55,354 nucleotides of DNA from Rhodoferax sp. (GCA_008015235.1 SSFF01000029.1:1-55354); one strand, 5' to 3'. Counted from the stretch's first letter, positions 1-9,076 are shown. A program made the numbers and translations. Notes: generated by a model from the letters alone, not told the origin.

Positions 1-199
1 GAACACCCATCCACGCTTGTGACGAGATTGATCGACCATCATGGCCAATAGGGTCACCCCACACCGACTGTCGCCGATAACTCTTCCGGCTCATTTGCAG
101 CCGCTTGTAGCGTGTGGCGCTTCGGTGACGCAGATTCCATGTCGGCACGGGACATCGACGATCCCACACCAGATGCCGGATATACGACTGCAGGCGCTT

Positions 200-240
200 C
201 CCCAACAGCCAAACTATCGATCAGCCTCTTGCCGTTGGGG
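200..240. repeat. Imperfect hairpin downstream of the orphan gene
   Basis: CCCCAACAGC (200-209) pairs with GCCGTTGGGG (231-240) with one mismatch, around a 21-nt loop. It lies just beyond the stop codon of the minus-strand orphan gene. It could be a transcription end or part of a recombination site; there is no T-run. In positions 1-199 I recognise no gene. Confidence 0.4.
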
Positions 241-259
241 GGGAGTCCATATACGAAAT

Positions 260-271
260 GTTAGGCGACAT
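260..271 (+). repeat. 12-bp inverted repeat, copy at the stop codon
   Basis: GTTAGGCGACAT on the plus strand; on the coding (minus) strand it reads ATGTCGCCTAAC and contains the TAA stop of the orphan gene. GCCTAAC matches the RYYYAAC consensus of integron core sites. Confidence 0.6.
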
Positions 272-812
272 CTGCACAAGCGGGGTCTTTGCCGTTGGTG
301 TAGAGGAACCGGTGCAAATTGCCACAGAAGTCCTCCGCCTCGATGAAAGTAGCCCCAAGGCTAAACCGCCCCGTGAAGATGTCGTGTCCGCCCGAGCGCC
401 ACTGAATCGCACCGCCCTCATTGAATCGAGCGACCTCCAGCTCGCCATGCGAAATCAAAGACCCCGTCTCTGGATGAAAATGGACCCCGAAGCATGTTGC
501 GTCATCGACGCGACGTGACCACAAGATTTCGAGCGGCTGAATGGAAATACAAACCACACTGTCACAGACCGCCATGTAGAGGCGGTCGTTAAGCCATAGG
601 GCAGAGTGCGAATGAACACCGGTCGCGCCACCGCTCCCACCGACAACAAGTAGGGGGGCATCATCCAAGAGAATGCCGTGTACGGAAACTGGCCTCGACC
701 CGGCGTAGAGGTTCTTGGCGTGCGCATAGGACCGCACATTGTCAGCGGAGCCAAATGCATAGGTCGGCTCATCAACAACCGTCACGTCGCCGTACTGTGT
801 GGAGATCTTCAT
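261..812 (-). CDS. Hypothetical protein, orphan (cassette-like boundaries)
   Basis: The product is 183 residues, has no signal peptide or membrane helix, and belongs to no family I recognise. It contains a Gly-rich stretch (VVGGSGG) and scattered Cys and His but no known catalytic motif. I chose the ATG at 812 because it lies immediately inside GTTAGGCGACAT on the coding strand; the stop TAA lies inside the inverted copy, ATGTCGCCTAAC. An upstream in-frame start at 902 would read through this repeat. No ribosome binding site is clear, which is common for integron-cassette genes. No integrase is visible and no attC fold could be completed, so a cassette origin is only a suggestion. Confidence 0.5.
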   Translation of the reverse strand: MKISTQYGDVTVVDEPTYAFGSADNVRSYAHAKNLYAGSRPVSVHGILLDDAPLLVVGGSGGATGVHSHSALWLNDRLYMAVCDSVVCISIQPLEILWSRRVDDATCFGVHFHPETGSLISHGELEVARFNEGGAIQWRSGGHDIFTGRFSLGATFIEAEDFCGNLHRFLYTNGKDPACADVA

Positions 813-822
813 GTCGCCTAAC
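811..822 (-). repeat. 12-bp inverted repeat, copy at the start codon
   Basis: Perfect inverted copy of the repeat at 260-271. On the coding strand GTTAGGCGACAT is followed by G, so its last AT begins the start codon. GTTAGGC matches the GTTRRRY core-site consensus of integron recombination sites. Confidence 0.6.
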
Positions 823-1077
823 GTAATGTAGATAGCAAAACCCGGTGGATACATCCGGGGCATACCGATACATCTTTTTGGGGAAAAGCCAGAAGCCCGC
901 ATGAATATTGGGCTGGCAGCCTATGCGCTGCAAAAATACACAGGTATAAATTTTCCATGAAACCCGGCACTCCCTTTTTGCATTCCTTCTGGTTTCAAGC
1001 CCGGTTCATTGGGCCAAAGCAGTTCACGGACTATAGGCCATAAGCAATCCAATTGCAGCCTGGGATAGCGCGGGCGC

Positions 1078-2280
1078 TTACTGCAACTGGTTCAAATCAT
1101 CCAGCGCCGCCTGCATGTCCTTGCCGTACTCGCGCATATAACGGTCGCGCTCTTCGCTGCTCCATTCGGCCGCGGAAAAGCTGCTCACCGCATAGGGTTT
1201 GCTGGTGATCACAGTCCCGCTTTGGCGCGCCATCATGGCGCGGTCCGGGAACACGTTTTCGTGCAGCAGGAAGCCTTCCACATCCACCAGGCTCAGGGGA
1301 AAGGCGGGGTTCTTGTCCCGAATGAGGGCGCCGAACAGTGTCAGCTTGAACTCCTGCGTCCCGGCTTTCACTTCGTCGTTGAACTGCAGCAGGGCAAACG
1401 GTACCCCCTTGGCGTCGTAAACACGGCCACTGACCACATAACGACCGGCTTCGCGGACTTGGGCCTTCAGGTAGAAATGCAGCGAGCCGTTTTCCTGGGC
1501 TTCGCGTGCACCGGCCCAGCTGGCTGGTACGTTGGGGGCGTACACCACGTCAAAGGCAATGGCTCCTTGCTCACCACCGGCGCTGACCCGGGCCACCAGC
1601 CGGATGGTGCCGGCGTATGCTGCAAAGCCCTGGGTCGATGGGGTCAGTCGCGCCATGTATTTGCCATCACGGGCCTGGGTGTCGGGGGTGGCGCCGTCGT
1701 CGTTGAAGGGAACCTGGGCCGTAATCAGCGTGACCGGTGCGCTGGTGTCGGCCATGGTTTGTGCACTGGAGCTTTCGACGGTGAGGGGCAGGGGGCGGTT
1801 GTTGTCGTCCAGCGCTTCCAGCGTGAACAGCACCGACTCGGCCCCGCCCAGGAAGACCCGGTCCTGGCTGGTACGCAGACGCACGCCTTTCACGCCCTTG
1901 CCGCTGGCGTCGCGCAAGGCCTTGAGCTCTTCCACGGGGGCAAAGGGCTTTGCCTGGTCAGGGTGTTCGCTGATGGGGCGCGAGGTATGGGGGTAGCGCG
2001 TGGCGTCGCGGTAGCTGGTGTACACCTGGGTGGCGCGCTCGTAGCGTTCGCGGGCCTGTTGCAGCTGCAACTGTTTGGCACTGGCCCCGGCCGGACTCCA
2101 GGGCCCGGAGGTGTTGGATGCGGACGCTGCAACCTCCGGTAGAACTGGCGGCGGCGGGGTCCCAGTTGCTGGTGCCGCCAGCGCGTCGCCAGCGGGCTCC
2201 GCGCCCTCCAGGAGGTACCAGCCCAGGATGGCCGCACACGCCAGCCCGATGGCGCCCACTAGGAGGCTGCGGCGTTGCAC
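1078..2280 (-). CDS. Membrane-anchored periplasmic protein with beta-sandwich region
   Basis: A 400-residue protein with one N-terminal membrane segment (about residues 7-24) and then a Pro/Ala-rich linker, so the bulk should be periplasmic. Residues 130-320 are rich in beta-type segments and contain a DDGATPDTQARDGKY stretch like the Ca-loop or Ig-like region of choice-of-anchor/DUF4785-type proteins. That family link is a guess from the pattern. The start lies 22 bp after the stop of the secreted hydrolase-like gene on the same strand, so the two are probably co-transcribed. A membrane-anchored accessory factor for the secreted partner is possible (as lipase foldases are), but it has no sequence motif of such foldases. 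Confidence 0.6.
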   Translation of the reverse strand: MQRRSLLVGAIGLACAAILGWYLLEGAEPAGDALAAPATGTPPPPVLPEVAASASNTSGPWSPAGASAKQLQLQQARERYERATQVYTSYRDATRYPHTSRPISEHPDQAKPFAPVEELKALRDASGKGVKGVRLRTSQDRVFLGGAESVLFTLEALDDNNRPLPLTVESSSAQTMADTSAPVTLITAQVPFNDDGATPDTQARDGKYMARLTPSTQGFAAYAGTIRLVARVSAGGEQGAIAFDVVYAPNVPASWAGAREAQENGSLHFYLKAQVREAGRYVVSGRVYDAKGVPFALLQFNDEVKAGTQEFKLTLFGALIRDKNPAFPLSLVDVEGFLLHENVFPDRAMMARQSGTVITSKPYAVSSFSAAEWSSEERDRYMREYGKDMQAALDDLNQLQ

Positions 2281-2302
2281 GGGCCAGGTAGGTTAGGGTG
2301 GT

Positions 2303-3214
2303 TTAGAGGGCGTTGGCCACCATATTGGCCCGCACCAGGGACACCACGCCACCCCAATTGCCGTTGGTGTAGTGGTTGTAGGCTTCGCCGTCGTCACGGA
2401 ACTTGACGTTGTGGTAGCTCCATTTGGTGGATCCGCCTTCGTTGGCAGCCGTGCCCAGGTTCAGGTCATTGCACAGCCAGTCGGAGGGGTTGCACAGGCT
2501 GCGGCCACCGCTGCCAGCAACGCCGCCGGCCGAATGGTAGGCCACAGCTTCGTCGTCCTGGCCGGGCAGGGTGCCCGAATACAGCGTGCCCTTGGCGCCG
2601 GTATACATGTAGAACCACTTGGCACGGGTCTGGTTGTGGTCGTACATGGCGCGGGCTGTGGCGGTTTTCAGGTCGGTGGTCAGGGGGTCGGATACCGCCC
2701 AGCTGCCAATGTCGGCGAGTTCGCTGCCGCCAGCGGCTCCAGCGGCAATGTTGACCCACTTGATGTTCCAACCGGTTTGTGTGCCCCCGGCATCGCCGCA
2801 GACACCGCTGCTGTTGGGGCTTGCATTCTTGATGTTGCGGGTGCTGCCACCGTACAGCGACAAGGCGTAGCCGGTTTGCAGGTTGCCGGCCGAGTGGGCG
2901 GCGATGTAGCACCAGTTGTTGCCCGTGCAGAAGCAGTCCAGCGCGTCGCGGATACGGTAGTTCTGCACGGAAATCTTGTTGTAGCCGTCCCAGTTCACGG
3001 CCTTCTTGTTCACCCCGGCCGCGGTGGAGGAGGGGCCCCAGTAAATGAAGTCAGCGTAGTTGCCGTATTGGGCGCTGGAGTTGCTGCGTCCATTGATCCA
3101 CAGCGAATAGTTGGTGGCCGACACGGCACCGGCCAGGCCCATCAGGACGGCGAGCGCGCCCAACAGGGTACGTTGACGGGATTCCATGGTCCAACGGAAA
3201 GCGCGAGCAAACAT
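2303..3214 (-). CDS. Secreted protein with lipase-like AHSAG motif
   Basis: A 303-residue exported protein. The start at 3214 is preceded by AAGGAA seven bases upstream; a second Met at 3187 would also leave a good signal peptide (hydrophobic LLGALAVLMGLAGAVSA, cleavage after SA). The mature part contains AAHSAG, resembling the G-x-S-x-G nucleophile elbow of alpha/beta hydrolases, and several Cys suited to disulfides. I cannot assign the Asp and His of a triad with confidence, so enzyme activity is inferred. It heads a likely two-gene operon with the membrane-anchored protein downstream and diverges from tex. The reading frame stays open far upstream, but that extension is antisense to tex and not coding. 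Confidence 0.65.
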   Translation of the reverse strand: MFARAFRWTMESRQRTLLGALAVLMGLAGAVSATNYSLWINGRSNSSAQYGNYADFIYWGPSSTAAGVNKKAVNWDGYNKISVQNYRIRDALDCFCTGNNWCYIAAHSAGNLQTGYALSLYGGSTRNIKNASPNSSGVCGDAGGTQTGWNIKWVNIAAGAAGGSELADIGSWAVSDPLTTDLKTATARAMYDHNQTRAKWFYMYTGAKGTLYSGTLPGQDDEAVAYHSAGGVAGSGGRSLCNPSDWLCNDLNLGTAANEGGSTKWSYHNVKFRDDGEAYNHYTNGNWGGVVSLVRANMVANAL

Positions 3215-3412
3215 GGGCAAGTTCCTTGAATAAGAGTGATTGAGAACACCTGCAAAGCCGCGCAATTGTGTTTTTGTGTTCGTTTTCATTCCATTAGGGA
3301 TTACCCGCGCCGCCCTGGACGCGGGGGGCCAAGGGGCTTGTGGCACACTTCGGCACTCTCTGATTCGGCCCGCTGCGGCCCCTTTTGTTTCCGCGTTTCC
3401 GCTCTCCCCACC

Positions 3413-5854
3413 ATGCAAAAAATCATCGCGCAGATCGCGCAAGAGATCCGTGTTCGTCCTGCTCAGGTAGAAGCTGCCGTGGCCTTGCTCGATGGCGGCG
3501 CCACAGTGCCTTTCATTGCCCGTTACCGCAAGGAAGTGACCGACGGACTGGACGACATCCAGCTGCGCGAGCTCGAAGTGCGCCTGGCCTATCTGCGCGA
3601 ACTTCGCGACCGCAAGGAGGCCGTGGTCAAGAGCATTGACGAGCAGGGCAAGCTCACCCCCGCCTTGCTGGCCGCCATTGCTAGCGCGGCCACCAAGCAG
3701 GAAGTGGAAGACATTTACCTGCCATTCAAGCCCAAGCGCCGCACCAAGGGCATGATTGCCCGCGAAGCTGGCATCGAACCGCTGGCCGACGCGCTGTTTG
3801 CCAACCCGGCACTGGTACCCGCCGACGAAGCGGCGAAATACGTGCTGAAGGACAAGACCGAGGCTGGCGACGACTTCACCACTGTGCAGGCGGTGCTCGA
3901 CGGCGTGCGCGACATCCTGAGCGAGCGCTGGGCCGAAAACCCCGCCCTGGTGCAGGCGCTGCGCGAATGGCTGTGGCAGGAGGGGCTGCTGAAGTCCACC
4001 CTGATGGCCGGCAAGGACGAGAACAACGCCGACGTGGCCAAGTTCCGTGACTACTTCGACTACGACGAACCCATCGGCCGCGTGCCCTCGCACCGGGCGC
4101 TGGCTGTGTTCCGTGGCCGCGCGCTGGACATCCTGGACGCCAAACTTGTCGTTCCCGAGCCAGAGTCGGCACAAAATATGACCCCAGCCCGCACAGAATC
4201 TTCGCAAACAGCTACGAATTCCATAGCAAAAAGACCGGTGCCGGTGGTGAGCCTGGCCGAAGGGCGCATTGCCCTGCACCTGGGCTGGAGCCACCAGGGC
4301 CGTCCCGCCGACGACCTGATCCGCAAGTGCGTGGCCTGGACTTGGAAGGTGAAGCTGTCCCTGTCCACCGAGCGCGACCTGTTTGCCCGCCTGCGTGAAG
4401 ACGCGGAGAAGGTGGCCATCAAGGTGTTTGGTGACAACCTGCGCGACCTACTGCTCGCCGCCCCGGCTGGACCGCGCGTGGTCATGGGCCTGGACCCCGG
4501 CATCCGCACCGGCGTGAAGGTGGCAGTGGTGGACGCTACGGGCAAGCTGGTGGACACGGCCACGGTCTACCCGCACGAACCCAAGCGCGACTGGGAGGGC
4601 AGCTTGCACACCCTGGGCAAGCTGTGTGCCAAGCACTCGGTGAACCTCATCGCCATCGGCAACGGCACGGCCAGCCGCGAAACCGACAAGCTGGCGGCCG
4701 ACTTGATCAAGCTGCTGGCCAAGATGGCGGCACAGGCTGGAGCGCCGGAAATCAAGGTGGAAAAGGTGGTGGTCAGCGAAGCCGGTGCATCGGTGTACTC
4801 GGCTTCCGAATACGCCTCGCAGGAAATGCCGGACGTGGACGTGAGCCTGCGCGGCGCAGCCAGCATTGCCCGCCGCCTGCAAGACCCGCTGGCCGAGCTG
4901 GTGAAGATCGACCCCAAGAGCATTGGCGTGGGCCAGTACCAGCACGACGTGAACCAGAGCGAACTGGCACGTACGCTGGACGCCGTGGTGGAAGACTGCG
5001 TGAACTCGGTGGGCGTGGACCTGAACACCGCTTCCGTACCGCTGCTCAGCCGCGTGTCCGGCCTGAGTGGCACGGTGGCAAAGGCCGTGGTGCGCTGGCG
5101 CGAGGCCAACGGCGCTTTCAGCAGCCGCCAGGATTTGATGAAAGTCACCGGCCTGGGCGCCAAGACCTTCGAGCAGAGCGCAGGCTTCCTGCGCATCCGC
5201 GGCGGCGCCAACCCGCTGGACATGACCGGGGTGCACCCGGAGACTTACCCGGTGGTCGAGCAGATCCTGGCCAAGGTGGCCAAGCCGATCCAGGAGGTGA
5301 TGGGCCGCACCGACATGCTCAAGACCCTGAAGCCCGAGTTGTTCGCCAACGAGCAGTTCGGTGTCATCACCGTCAAGGACATCTTTTCCGAGCTGGAAAA
5401 ACCCGGCCGCGACCCGCGCCCGGACTTCAAGGTGGCGCGCTTCAACGACGGCGTGGAAGACATCACCGACCTCAAGGAGGGCATGATCCTGGAAGGCACC
5501 GTGAGCAACGTGGCCCAGTTCGGCGCCTTCGTCGACCTGGGCGTGCACCAGGACGGTCTGGTGCATGTGAGCCAGTTGGCCCTCAAGTTCGTCAACGACG
5601 CGCGCGAGGTGGTCAAGACCGGTGACATCGTCAAGGTGCAGGTGCAGGAAGTGGACGTGGCCCGCAAGCGCATCAGCCTTACTATGAAAATAGGAGCTGC
5701 TCCGGCAGGTTCTATGCGGGCAGGAGGCCAAAAAGTAGGCGAAAACCGATACCAGGGACCAGCCCGGGGTGAGCGCCAGGTGGGACGCTACCAGGATGCG
5801 TCACCTGCCGCCGGTGGCGCCATGGCAGCGGCCTTTGCCAAGCTCAAGCGCTGA
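3413..5854 (+). CDS. tex: Transcription accessory protein Tex
   Basis: 813 residues, slightly longer than the usual Tex (about 770-780). The order is: N-terminal helical Tex region (MQKIIAQIAQEI, IARYRKE), YqgF/RNase H-like fold around DPGIRTG (residue about 361), helix-hairpin-helix region near 500-570, and a C-terminal S1 domain (about 692-758). Tex is a cytoplasmic nucleic-acid-binding protein linked to transcription. Two insertions made by dispersed repeats explain part of the extra length: residues 253-273, between the N-terminal domain and the conserved ALHLGWSHQG region, and residues 757-775, directly after the S1 domain. Both are in frame. The start is the ATG beginning the conserved MQKII; the frame is open further upstream without conserved sequence. 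Confidence 0.95.
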   Translation: MQKIIAQIAQEIRVRPAQVEAAVALLDGGATVPFIARYRKEVTDGLDDIQLRELEVRLAYLRELRDRKEAVVKSIDEQGKLTPALLAAIASAATKQEVEDIYLPFKPKRRTKGMIAREAGIEPLADALFANPALVPADEAAKYVLKDKTEAGDDFTTVQAVLDGVRDILSERWAENPALVQALREWLWQEGLLKSTLMAGKDENNADVAKFRDYFDYDEPIGRVPSHRALAVFRGRALDILDAKLVVPEPESAQNMTPARTESSQTATNSIAKRPVPVVSLAEGRIALHLGWSHQGRPADDLIRKCVAWTWKVKLSLSTERDLFARLREDAEKVAIKVFGDNLRDLLLAAPAGPRVVMGLDPGIRTGVKVAVVDATGKLVDTATVYPHEPKRDWEGSLHTLGKLCAKHSVNLIAIGNGTASRETDKLAADLIKLLAKMAAQAGAPEIKVEKVVVSEAGASVYSASEYASQEMPDVDVSLRGAASIARRLQDPLAELVKIDPKSIGVGQYQHDVNQSELARTLDAVVEDCVNSVGVDLNTASVPLLSRVSGLSGTVAKAVVRWREANGAFSSRQDLMKVTGLGAKTFEQSAGFLRIRGGANPLDMTGVHPETYPVVEQILAKVAKPIQEVMGRTDMLKTLKPELFANEQFGVITVKDIFSELEKPGRDPRPDFKVARFNDGVEDITDLKEGMILEGTVSNVAQFGAFVDLGVHQDGLVHVSQLALKFVNDAREVVKTGDIVKVQVQEVDVARKRISLTMKIGAAPAGSMRAGGQKVGENRYQGPARGERQVGRYQDASPAAGGAMAAAFAKLKR
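4170..4232 (-). repeat. Dispersed repeat, copy A, in frame inside tex
   Basis: On the minus strand it reads GCTATGGAATTCGTAGCTG (4207-4225), then GTGCGGGCTGGGGTC (4180-4194). It shares the AGCTGC core and (G)CGGGCTG block with copies B-F. It encodes a low-complexity QNMTPARTESSQTATNSIAK segment. Confidence 0.7.
5681..5735 (+). repeat. Dispersed repeat, copy B, in frame at the end of the tex S1 domain
   Basis: Starts ACTATGAAAATAGGAGCTGC and ends GCGGGCAGGAGGCCAAAA. It is closely similar to copy E (ACTATGAAATTAATAGCTAC ... GCGGGCTGAAGCCCAAAA). It encodes TMKIGAAPAGSMRAGGQK, following the conserved S1 end. Confidence 0.75.
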
Positions 5855-5927
5855 TGCTGCCTGCACGGGCGACAGCCAAAGTCGCCCGGCCGCACCATAA
5901 TGCGGGGCATATCCACTGCGAAAGACC

Positions 5928-6743
5928 GTGTCCGTGCTGAGCCTGAAGGACTTGCTGCAACTGCCGTTCAACGTACCCAGCATTCCGCGCGTGGTGGCGG
6001 TGCTGCTGACCGAGCTGGACAAGCCGGTACCTGACCTGCGCAAGATCACGCAGCACATCAGCACCGACCCGGCGCTGACACTGCGCCTGCTGCAGACCGC
6101 CAATGCCGACGGCTTCAAGCTCAGCGGGCAAATCCGCAGCGTTTCCGAAGCACTGGCGCTGTTGTCGCTGGGCGATGTCAAGACCATGGCCCAGGCGGCG
6201 GCGGCAGCGGCATCGCTCAAGGCTGTGCCCGGCATGGCCCTGCCGCAGTTTTGGGAATACAGCCTCAACGTGGCCAAGGTCGCGCGTTCGCTGGCGACTG
6301 TGGTGCGCCTGAACCAGCAAGCGGCCTACACCTGCGGTCTGGTGCACGCCATGGGCGAGCTGGCCATGCACCTGGCCATGCCGCACAACATGGCGCCGCT
6401 GGACGCGGCGGTACCGCCGCTGGACCTGAAACGCGCTCGGGCCGAACGCCAGCATTTCCGCTACTGCTGGGCCAGTGTCGGCGCCGGTTACGCGCGCCTG
6501 TGGAAGTTTCCGCAGGTGCTGGTGGACGCCCTGGAGCACCAGTACGCACCGTTCGAGAACGATGTCTACGAGCCGCTGGCCGGGGTCATTCATTTGGCGA
6601 CCTGGCGCGCACGCTGCAAGGAAGCCCACATGGGCGAGCGCGAGATGGCCGTAACCTTCCCCGGCTTTGTCGGCGAGGTGCTGGGCCTGGACATCGACAT
6701 GGTGTTGCAGCAAGACCCTTTCGACTGGGCCGCCCACACCTGA
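5928..6743 (+). CDS. HDOD domain protein
   Basis: 271 residues covered by an HDOD domain (VPSIPRVVAVLLTEL, then ISTDPALTLRLLQTAN, SVSEALALLSLGDVK, GLVHAMGELAMHLAM). HDOD is a metal-free relative of HD phosphohydrolases found in signalling proteins; no other domain is attached, so its partner is unknown. The start is a GTG at 5928. A CATAAT box at 5896-5901, lying in a short hairpin CCGCA/TGCGG, could be the -10 of its promoter. It is followed 21 bp later by the patatin-like gene. Confidence 0.85.
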   Translation: MSVLSLKDLLQLPFNVPSIPRVVAVLLTELDKPVPDLRKITQHISTDPALTLRLLQTANADGFKLSGQIRSVSEALALLSLGDVKTMAQAAAAAASLKAVPGMALPQFWEYSLNVAKVARSLATVVRLNQQAAYTCGLVHAMGELAMHLAMPHNMAPLDAAVPPLDLKRARAERQHFRYCWASVGAGYARLWKFPQVLVDALEHQYAPFENDVYEPLAGVIHLATWRARCKEAHMGEREMAVTFPGFVGEVLGLDIDMVLQQDPFDWAAHT

Positions 6744-6764
6744 TTTCTCTTCCCGTTTCGTTTC

Positions 6765-7934
6765 ATGCAAGCACTGCACATCTACGCGGGCGCCAAGGCC
6801 CGTGCGCACATCGCCCACCACGGGCTGCTGCCATCACACATCACCACCATTCCGGCCGCCGCTGGGGGCCCCAAGGGGCTGGTCCTGGGGCCGCTGGACC
6901 GTTTCCTGTTTGGGCAATGGCTGCCGGGCAGTGCACAGTCGATCGACCTGGTGGGCGCGTCCATTGGCGCATGGCGCATGTCCACCGCCTGCCTGGACGA
7001 CCCGGTGGCGGGTTTTGCCCGGCTGGAGCACGACTACATCCACCAGCACTACGAACTGGCACCGGGGCAGAAGAAGGTCACTGCCGACCAGGTGAGCGAA
7101 ACCTTTGGCCAGAACCTGCAGGCGTTTTATGCCGGCAAGGTCGGCCAGGTACTGGGCCACCCGCGCTACCGCTTGCACATCGTGACCTCGCGCGGGCGCC
7201 ACCTGCTGCGCACCGAGCATGCGCTGCGCACGCCGCTGGGCTACTTCGGAGCCTTTGCCACCAACGCCGTGCACCGCAAGGCCATGGGGGCCTGGCTGGA
7301 GCGCGTGGTGTTTTCGGCACCCAATGCAGTGGGGCAGGGAGCAGCCACACTGCCTTTTGCCAGCCACGATTACCGCACGCGACAGGTCTTGCTGGAGGCA
7401 CGCAACTTCAACCAGGCGCTGCAGGCCAGTTGCTCCATACCGTTTGTGCTGCGCGCCGTGCACAACATTGCCGGGGCGCCTCCTGGGGCTTACTGGGACG
7501 GTGGCATTACCGACTACCACCTGCATCTGGACTACCCTGGCGCCGCCAAGGAAATGCAAAATGCTCTGAATTCAGGAGCTGAATCGCTAGACTTTATGCG
7601 GGCGCAGGGCCAAAAAGGCATGAAACACGGGATTGTCCTGTACCCCCACTTCCAGAAAAGCGTAGTGCCGGGCTGGCTGGACAAAGGCCTCAAGTGGCGC
7701 CACCGCGCCACCCACTTTCTGGACACCATGGTGCTGCTGGCCCCGAACCCGGAGTGGGTCAAGACACTGCCCAACGGCAAGCTGCCAGACCGCACCGATT
7801 TCACCCGCTACGGAAACGACCTGGCCAGTCGGGTCACGGCCTGGCAGACTGCCACCACGGCGGCACAGCAGCTGGCCGACGAATTTGCCGCCTGGGTTGA
7901 GCGCCCGGACCCAGCGAAGGTGCTTGCGCTGTAG
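6765..7934 (+). CDS. Patatin-like phospholipase family protein
   Basis: 389 residues. The patatin fold is shown by the oxyanion Gly-rich loop AAGGPKG (about 32-38), the nucleophile elbow GASIG (Ser of the Ser-Asp dyad) and WDGGITD, whose DGG carries the catalytic Asp. Likely a cytoplasmic acyl hydrolase on phospholipids or other esters; the substrate cannot be told. Residues 265-285 are encoded by a dispersed repeat (copy C), in a segment just after the DGG motif where an insertion would be tolerated. It probably shares transcription with the HDOD gene. Confidence 0.85.
   Translation: MQALHIYAGAKARAHIAHHGLLPSHITTIPAAAGGPKGLVLGPLDRFLFGQWLPGSAQSIDLVGASIGAWRMSTACLDDPVAGFARLEHDYIHQHYELAPGQKKVTADQVSETFGQNLQAFYAGKVGQVLGHPRYRLHIVTSRGRHLLRTEHALRTPLGYFGAFATNAVHRKAMGAWLERVVFSAPNAVGQGAATLPFASHDYRTRQVLLEARNFNQALQASCSIPFVLRAVHNIAGAPPGAYWDGGITDYHLHLDYPGAAKEMQNALNSGAESLDFMRAQGQKGMKHGIVLYPHFQKSVVPGWLDKGLKWRHRATHFLDTMVLLAPNPEWVKTLPNGKLPDRTDFTRYGNDLASRVTAWQTATTAAQQLADEFAAWVERPDPAKVLAL
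7557..7617 (+). repeat. Dispersed repeat, copy C, in frame in the patatin-like gene
   Basis: CTGAATTCAGGAGCTGAATC followed by TATGCGGGCGCAGGGCCAAA. Same core and tail as copy B; it encodes QNALNSGAESLDFMRAQGQK. Confidence 0.65.
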
Positions 7935-7939
7935 GCCTT

Positions 7940-9076
7940 TTACATCGACGCCTGCAGCATGGCGCGGTAGTCGTCTGCGCTGGCCAGCCGCGGGTTGGTC
8001 TTGTGGCAATGGTCCACCAGGGCCCCTGCAATCACAGCTTCAAAGTCGGCCTCGGTCACGCCCATGGCGGCCAAACCGGTCGGCAGCCCCAGGCGGGCGT
8101 TCATGTCGCGCAAGGCGGCGGCCAGGTCAGCCGCGCAGCCCAAGCCCATGGCTGCCGCCATGCGCTCCAGGCGTTTATCCGCCTGCACCGATTCGGCATC
8201 GGCGTTGAACTGCACCACGGCGGGCAGGAACATGGCGTTGAGCGTGCCGTGGTGCAGGCGCGGGTTCACGCCGCCCAGGGCATGGCTGAGCGAATGCACG
8301 CAGCCCAGTCCTTTCTGGAACGCCATGGCGCCTTGCATACTGGCACTCATCATGTTGCGACGGGCTTCACGGTTGCTGCCGTCACGCGTGGCTTGCTCGA
8401 TGTGGGCCCAGCCACGCTGCAGCCCATCGAGTGCGATGCCATCGGCCGGGGGATTGAAGGCGGCCGACATGAAGGTTTCCATGCAGTGGGCAATGGCGTC
8501 CATGCCGGTCGCGGCGGTCAGCATGGCGGGCAGGCCCAGTGTCAGCTCGGGGTCGCAGATGGCGACCTTGGGCACCAAGTGCCAGGAATGAAAGCCGAGC
8601 TTGCGGTGGTCGTCCACGATGATGATAGCACCGCGCGCCACCTCGCTGCCGGTGCCGCTGGTGGTGGGCACGGCAATGATGGGCGCCACCGCCTCGGTAA
8701 TGCGCGGTGAGCCGCCTTCGATGGTGGCGTAGTGCGTCAGTGGCCCCGGGTGTGTGGCGGCAATGGCCACGCCTTTGGCGCAGTCGATGGCCGAACCACC
8801 GCCCACCGCCACTAGGCCGTCACAGCCCTGCGCCCGGTACAGGGCGGCGGCGGCGCGCACGGCCGCTTCGGTGGGGTTAGAAGGCGTTCCATCAAATACG
8901 GTGCAGGGCAGGGGGGCGAGCGCATCCAGCGCCTTCTGCAGTACCCCGGCATTGCGCACCCCCACATCGGTCACCACCAAGGGGCGGCTGATGCCTTTTT
9001 GTTCGCACTCCTGGCGCAGCAGGGACACAGCGCCGAAATCGAATTGCACCTGGGTGATGTACTGGATGAGGGCCAT
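7940..9076 (-). CDS. Iron-containing alcohol dehydrogenase
   Basis: 378 residues, the usual length of group III (iron-dependent) alcohol dehydrogenases, which oxidise alcohols or reduce aldehydes with NAD(P). Visible motifs: GGGSAIDCAK (92-101) for dinucleotide binding, PTTSGTGSE, and the metal ligands in DPELT, DAIAHCMET, HSLSHALGG and HHGTLNA. It converges with the patatin-like gene (5 bp between stops) and diverges from the esterase gene. Substrate unknown. Confidence 0.93.
   Translation of the reverse strand: MALIQYITQVQFDFGAVSLLRQECEQKGISRPLVVTDVGVRNAGVLQKALDALAPLPCTVFDGTPSNPTEAAVRAAAALYRAQGCDGLVAVGGGSAIDCAKGVAIAATHPGPLTHYATIEGGSPRITEAVAPIIAVPTTSGTGSEVARGAIIIVDDHRKLGFHSWHLVPKVAICDPELTLGLPAMLTAATGMDAIAHCMETFMSAAFNPPADGIALDGLQRGWAHIEQATRDGSNREARRNMMSASMQGAMAFQKGLGCVHSLSHALGGVNPRLHHGTLNAMFLPAVVQFNADAESVQADKRLERMAAAMGLGCAADLAAALRDMNARLGLPTGLAAMGVTEADFEAVIAGALVDHCHKTNPRLASADDYRAMLQASM

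Noticed and set aside
190..271. Complete attC site downstream of the orphan gene
   Set aside because: GCCTAAC is present, but no GTTRRRY partner follows within the usual attC length and the hairpin does not extend to it.
41..346. 101-codon plus-strand frame at the window edge
   Set aside because: Composition unlike a protein (Arg/Pro/Cys-rich), no binding site, overlaps the end of the orphan gene on the other strand.
1222..2142. 306-codon plus-strand frame
   Set aside because: Shadow of the membrane-anchored protein gene; no start signal or recognisable sequence.
3215..4294. Long minus-strand frame continuous with the secreted hydrolase gene
   Set aside because: It is antisense to conserved Tex codons and has no family features; a ribosome binding site and signal peptide start the real gene at 3214.
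4448..5731. 427-codon minus-strand frame
   Set aside because: Antisense of tex, with the His/Ala/Gly bias expected of a shadow frame in high-GC DNA.
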